Below are positions 61,746-64,000 of a DNA stretch of 64,000 bases, one piece after another. Every line of letters begins with the position of its first letter. The stretch's first letter is position 1. Origin of the DNA: Microterricola viridarii (GTDB taxonomy: Bacteria; Actinomycetota; Actinomycetes; Actinomycetales; Microbacteriaceae). A model generated the notes under the pieces. That model made no database searches. It saw only the letters and a program-made list of their open reading frames with translations, and had not been told where the DNA came from. Made by a program: the position numbers and the translations under genes. The DNA lies in NCBI RefSeq assembly GCF_001542775.1, contig NZ_CP014145.1, positions 1,674,001 to 1,738,000 on the forward strand, given 5' to 3'.

Positions 61746-63485
61746 ATGAGTGCAACCCCTGAGAACGAGAAGCAAATTTCCACGACCGTGCTGGTGATCG
61801 GCACGGGCGGCTCCGGCCTGCGGGCGGCCATCGAGCTGGCCGAGATGGGCGTGGACGTGCTCGCCGTCGGCAAGCGCCCGCGCAACGACGCACACACCTC
61901 CCTCGCCGCCGGCGGAATCAACGCCGCCCTCGGCACCATGGACGAGGAGGACTCCTGGCAGCAGCACGCCGCCGACACCATCACCGAGAGCTACAACCTC
62001 GCCAACCCGCACACCGTCGAGATCGTCGCCCGCGGCGCCGAGCAGGGCATCCGTGACCTGGAGCGCTACGGCATGAACTTCGCGCGCGAAGACGACGGGC
62101 GCATCTCGCAGCGCTTCTTCGGCGCCCACACCTTCCGGCGCACAGCGTTCGCCGGCGACTACACCGGCCTCGAGATCCAGCGCACCCTCGTGCGCCGCGC
62201 CGAGCAGCTGAACGTGCCGATCCTCGACTCCGTCTACATCACCCGCCTGCTGGTGCGTGACAACCAGGTCTTCGGCGCCTACGGCTTCGACATCAACACC
62301 GGCACCCGCTACCTGATCCATGCGGATGCCGTCATCCTCGCCGCCGGCGGCCACAACCGCATCTGGCGGCGCACCTCTTCCCGCCGCGACGAGAACACGG
62401 GCGACTCGTTCCGCCTCGCCGTCGACGCCGGAGCGCGCCTCCGCGACCCCGAGCTGGTGCAGTTCCACCCGTCCGGCATCATCGAGCCGGAGAGCGCGGC
62501 GGGCACGCTCATCTCCGAGGCCGCACGCGGCGAGGGCGGCATCCTGCGCAACGCCCTCGGCGAGCGCTTCATGGCCAACTACGACGCCGAGCGGATGGAA
62601 CTCTCCACCCGCGACCGGGTGGCCCTGGCCGCCTACACCGAGATCAAGGAGGGGCGCGGCACCGACAACGGCGGTGTCTGGCTGGACGTCTCTGAGCTGC
62701 CCCGGTCGGTGATCATGGAGCGGCTCCCCCGCGTCTACCAGACCATGATGGAGCTGCAGATGCTCGACATCACCGAGCAGCCGATCGAGATCGCGCCCAC
62801 CGCGCACTACTCAATGGGCGGCGTCTGGGTGCGGCCGGAGGATCACAGCACCGATGTTGACGGCCTGTATGCGATCGGAGAGGCCTCCAGCGGTCTGCAC
62901 GGCGCGAACCGGCTGGGCGGGAACTCGCTCATCGAGCTGCTCGTGTTCGGTCGCATCGTCGCCCGGGCCGCCGCTGCCTATTCGGCAGGGCTCGAGTCGC
63001 AGCCGCGCTCGGCCGCGGCGCTGGCCGGCGCCCGGGCCGAGATCACCGATCTGCTCGCCGCCGACGGCCACGAAAACGTGCGGGCACTGCAGCGCGCCAT
63101 CCGCAATATGATGACCGAGCACGCCGGCGTCGTGCGCGACGAGGCCGGCCTGAAGCAGGGCCTCACCACCCTCGACGAGATCGAGGCGCGCATGGCCGGC
63201 ATCGGCATCCACCCCGACATCGCCGGCTACCAGGACCTGGCGCACGCCTTCGACCTCAAGGCCTCGGCGCTGGCCGCCCGCGCCACGCTGGAGGCGGCGT
63301 TGGAGCGCCGGGAGACCCGCGGATGCCACAACCGCAGCGACTACCCGCAGACCGACCCCGCGCTGCAGGTCAATCTGGTCTGGTCACCGACCGCCGGCGT
63401 GGTGCGCGAGGAGATCCCGCCGGTGCCGGAGGAGATCGCCGCGCTGTTCAAGGAGGTCTCGACCGCCGGCAAGCTCGTCGAGTAG
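61746..63485 (+). CDS. FAD-dependent flavoprotein of the SdhA/FrdA/NadB superfamily
   Basis: A 579-residue flavoprotein. The FAD Rossmann motif is VLVIGTGGSGLRAAIELAEMG. His50 in DAHTSLAAGGINAALG is at the position of the covalent FAD His in SdhA. ELVQFHPSGI, RGEGGILRNALGERFM, TAHYSMGGVWV and YAIGEASSGLHGANRLGGNSL are the remaining landmarks. It could reduce fumarate or act on a related dicarboxylate; no SdhB, C or D or nadA/C gene lies nearby. ATG 61746 is used; the GGAGG at 61719 is too far upstream to serve it, and a GTG at 61725 is too close. A LysR gene diverges from it. Confidence 0.92.
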   Translation: MSATPENEKQISTTVLVIGTGGSGLRAAIELAEMGVDVLAVGKRPRNDAHTSLAAGGINAALGTMDEEDSWQQHAADTITESYNLANPHTVEIVARGAEQGIRDLERYGMNFAREDDGRISQRFFGAHTFRRTAFAGDYTGLEIQRTLVRRAEQLNVPILDSVYITRLLVRDNQVFGAYGFDINTGTRYLIHADAVILAAGGHNRIWRRTSSRRDENTGDSFRLAVDAGARLRDPELVQFHPSGIIEPESAAGTLISEAARGEGGILRNALGERFMANYDAERMELSTRDRVALAAYTEIKEGRGTDNGGVWLDVSELPRSVIMERLPRVYQTMMELQMLDITEQPIEIAPTAHYSMGGVWVRPEDHSTDVDGLYAIGEASSGLHGANRLGGNSLIELLVFGRIVARAAAAYSAGLESQPRSAAALAGARAEITDLLAADGHENVRALQRAIRNMMTEHAGVVRDEAGLKQGLTTLDEIEARMAGIGIHPDIAGYQDLAHAFDLKASALAARATLEAALERRETRGCHNRSDYPQTDPALQVNLVWSPTAGVVREEIPPVPEEIAALFKEVSTAGKLVE

Positions 63486-63494
63486 CTCGCAGCC

Positions 63495-63537
63495 GCAAGC
63501 GGGCGGAGATTCTCCTCCATTTACCTCCGCCCCTTGC
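63495..63537 (+). terminator. Hairpin after the flavoprotein gene
   Basis: GCGGGCGGAG and CTCCGCCC(C) arms, extended by GCAAG/CTTGC with one bulge, enclose a 16-nt loop 10 bp after the flavoprotein stop. There is no T tract. Confidence 0.4.
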
Positions 63538-63603
63538 GCGCGCGGCGGCGCGGAACAAGGCTGAGTCCTGGTTTCACACCGCACAATCTGGAGGAGAAAG
63601 ACG

Positions 63604-64000
63604 ATGCCGTTTATCACCACCTCGGACGGGGCCGAGATCTACTACACCGATCAGGGCGCAGGGCAACCGGTCATTCTCAGCCACGGCTGGCCGCTCAACT
63701 CCGACGCCTGGCAGCTCGAGTTGAAGATGCTCGCCGACGCCGGCTTCCGCGCGATCGCCCACGACCGGCGCGGGCACGGCCGTTCCTCCCAGCCATGGCA
63801 GGGCAACGACATGGACACCTACGCCCGCGACCTCGCCGAACTCGTCGAGGCCCTCGACCTGCACGACCTCATCCTGATCGGCCACTCGACGGGAGGCGGC
63901 GAGGTGGTGCGCTACGCCGCCAGGCACGGCGGCGGCCGGGTGTCCAAGATCGTCACCGCCGGCGCCGTGCCGCCGATCATGGTCAAGTCCGAGCGCAATC
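63604..64000 (+). CDS. Alpha/beta hydrolase (non-heme chloroperoxidase-like), 3' end outside window
   Basis: The first 132 codons of an alpha/beta hydrolase. After [20 protein letters not shown] comes the oxyanion region [15 protein letters not shown], then [11 protein letters not shown] and the nucleophile elbow [19 protein letters not shown] (G-H-S-T-G-G-G). This order matches the cofactor-free chloroperoxidase/esterase group, which hydrolyses esters and can show perhydrolase activity. The catalytic Asp and His lie beyond the window. ATG 63604 follows GGAGGAGAAAGACG, a strong ribosome-binding site. Confidence 0.9.
   Translation, partial: MPFITTSDGAEIYYTDQGAGQPVILSHGWPLNSDAWQLELKMLADAGFRAIAHDRRGHGRSSQPWQGNDMDTYARDLAELVEALDLHDLILIGHSTGGGEVVRYAARHGGGRVSKIVTAGAVPPIMVKSERN

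Noticed and set aside
61746..63485. Succinate dehydrogenase subunit A of complex II
   Set aside because: No SdhB, SdhC or SdhD genes adjacent; treated as an orphan superfamily member.

Overview
The window is 64 kb of high-GC DNA from an actinobacterial chromosome. Several things point to Microbacteriaceae, by inference and not by database comparison: a predicted F420-type deazaflavin oxidoreductase, a SARP/BTAD regulator, a LAL-type LuxR regulator, an actinobacterial DUF6325/SHOCT cluster, frequent GTG starts, and the recurring GGATGC/GCATCC word in coding DNA. I see no insertion sequence, prophage, integrase, CRISPR array, rRNA or tRNA. The gene order reads as ordinary chromosome with accessory metabolic islands. 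Both ends cut a gene: an ABC-F protein at the left and an alpha/beta hydrolase at the right.

Layout. 0-4.8 kb: ABC-F ATPase, MmcQ/YjbR protein, DEAD-box RNA helicase with a strong terminator, and an exported intradiol-dioxygenase-like lipoprotein. 4.8-13 kb: a lipoprotein, a fused ECF transporter (T-A-A) and its S component, then a 1.1 kb palindromic repeat array, then cobalamin-dependent methionine synthase MetH. The transporter could import a corrinoid, but that is inference. 13-20 kb: DUF1622 membrane protein, secreted subtilase, rhodanese plus a 52-residue DUF1059 protein divergent from a SARP-like regulator, macrodomain protein, deazaflavin oxidoreductase, MFS exporter and a 17-bp-stem hairpin. 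20-31 kb: GNAT acetyltransferase, RpiR regulator, a YdiJ-like FAD/Fe-S 2-hydroxyacid dehydrogenase, an IclR regulator, a LAL regulator, a CMD-family protein and a small membrane/SHOCT/DUF6325/AI-2E cluster.

31-41 kb: a flavin-oxygenase island. A phenol-hydroxylase-type monooxygenase faces a luciferase-like/FAD-oxidase fusion protein and a second luciferase-like oxidoreductase, with an IclR/PcaU-like operator between them. A DHA2 exporter, RluA-type pseudouridine synthase and another FAD-linked oxidase follow. 41-51.4 kb: small conserved proteins, ArfB, DoxX, an amidohydrolase with a second DHA2 exporter, and a MacAB-like export operon (lipoprotein, adaptor, ATPase, permease) divergent from a two-component system.

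51.4-64 kb: a second repeat array, a RimK-type ATP-grasp ligase carrying a C-terminal RCK_C-like domain and divergent from a RimB-like retropepsin, then a TetR/GH3-glycosidase operon divergent from an MFS/tyrosine-phosphatase operon with a matching operator in front of each side. Next come a YCII protein, a TetR remnant, a TetR gene with a symmetrical promoter/operator, an NTF2-like protein, a LysR regulator with an SdhA-like flavoprotein, and the truncated hydrolase.

The most distinctive points are the RimK-RCK_C/RimB pair, the luciferase-like/FAD-oxidase fusion with its operator, the fused ECF transporter beside metH, and two repeat arrays that both sit between convergent genes and share modules.
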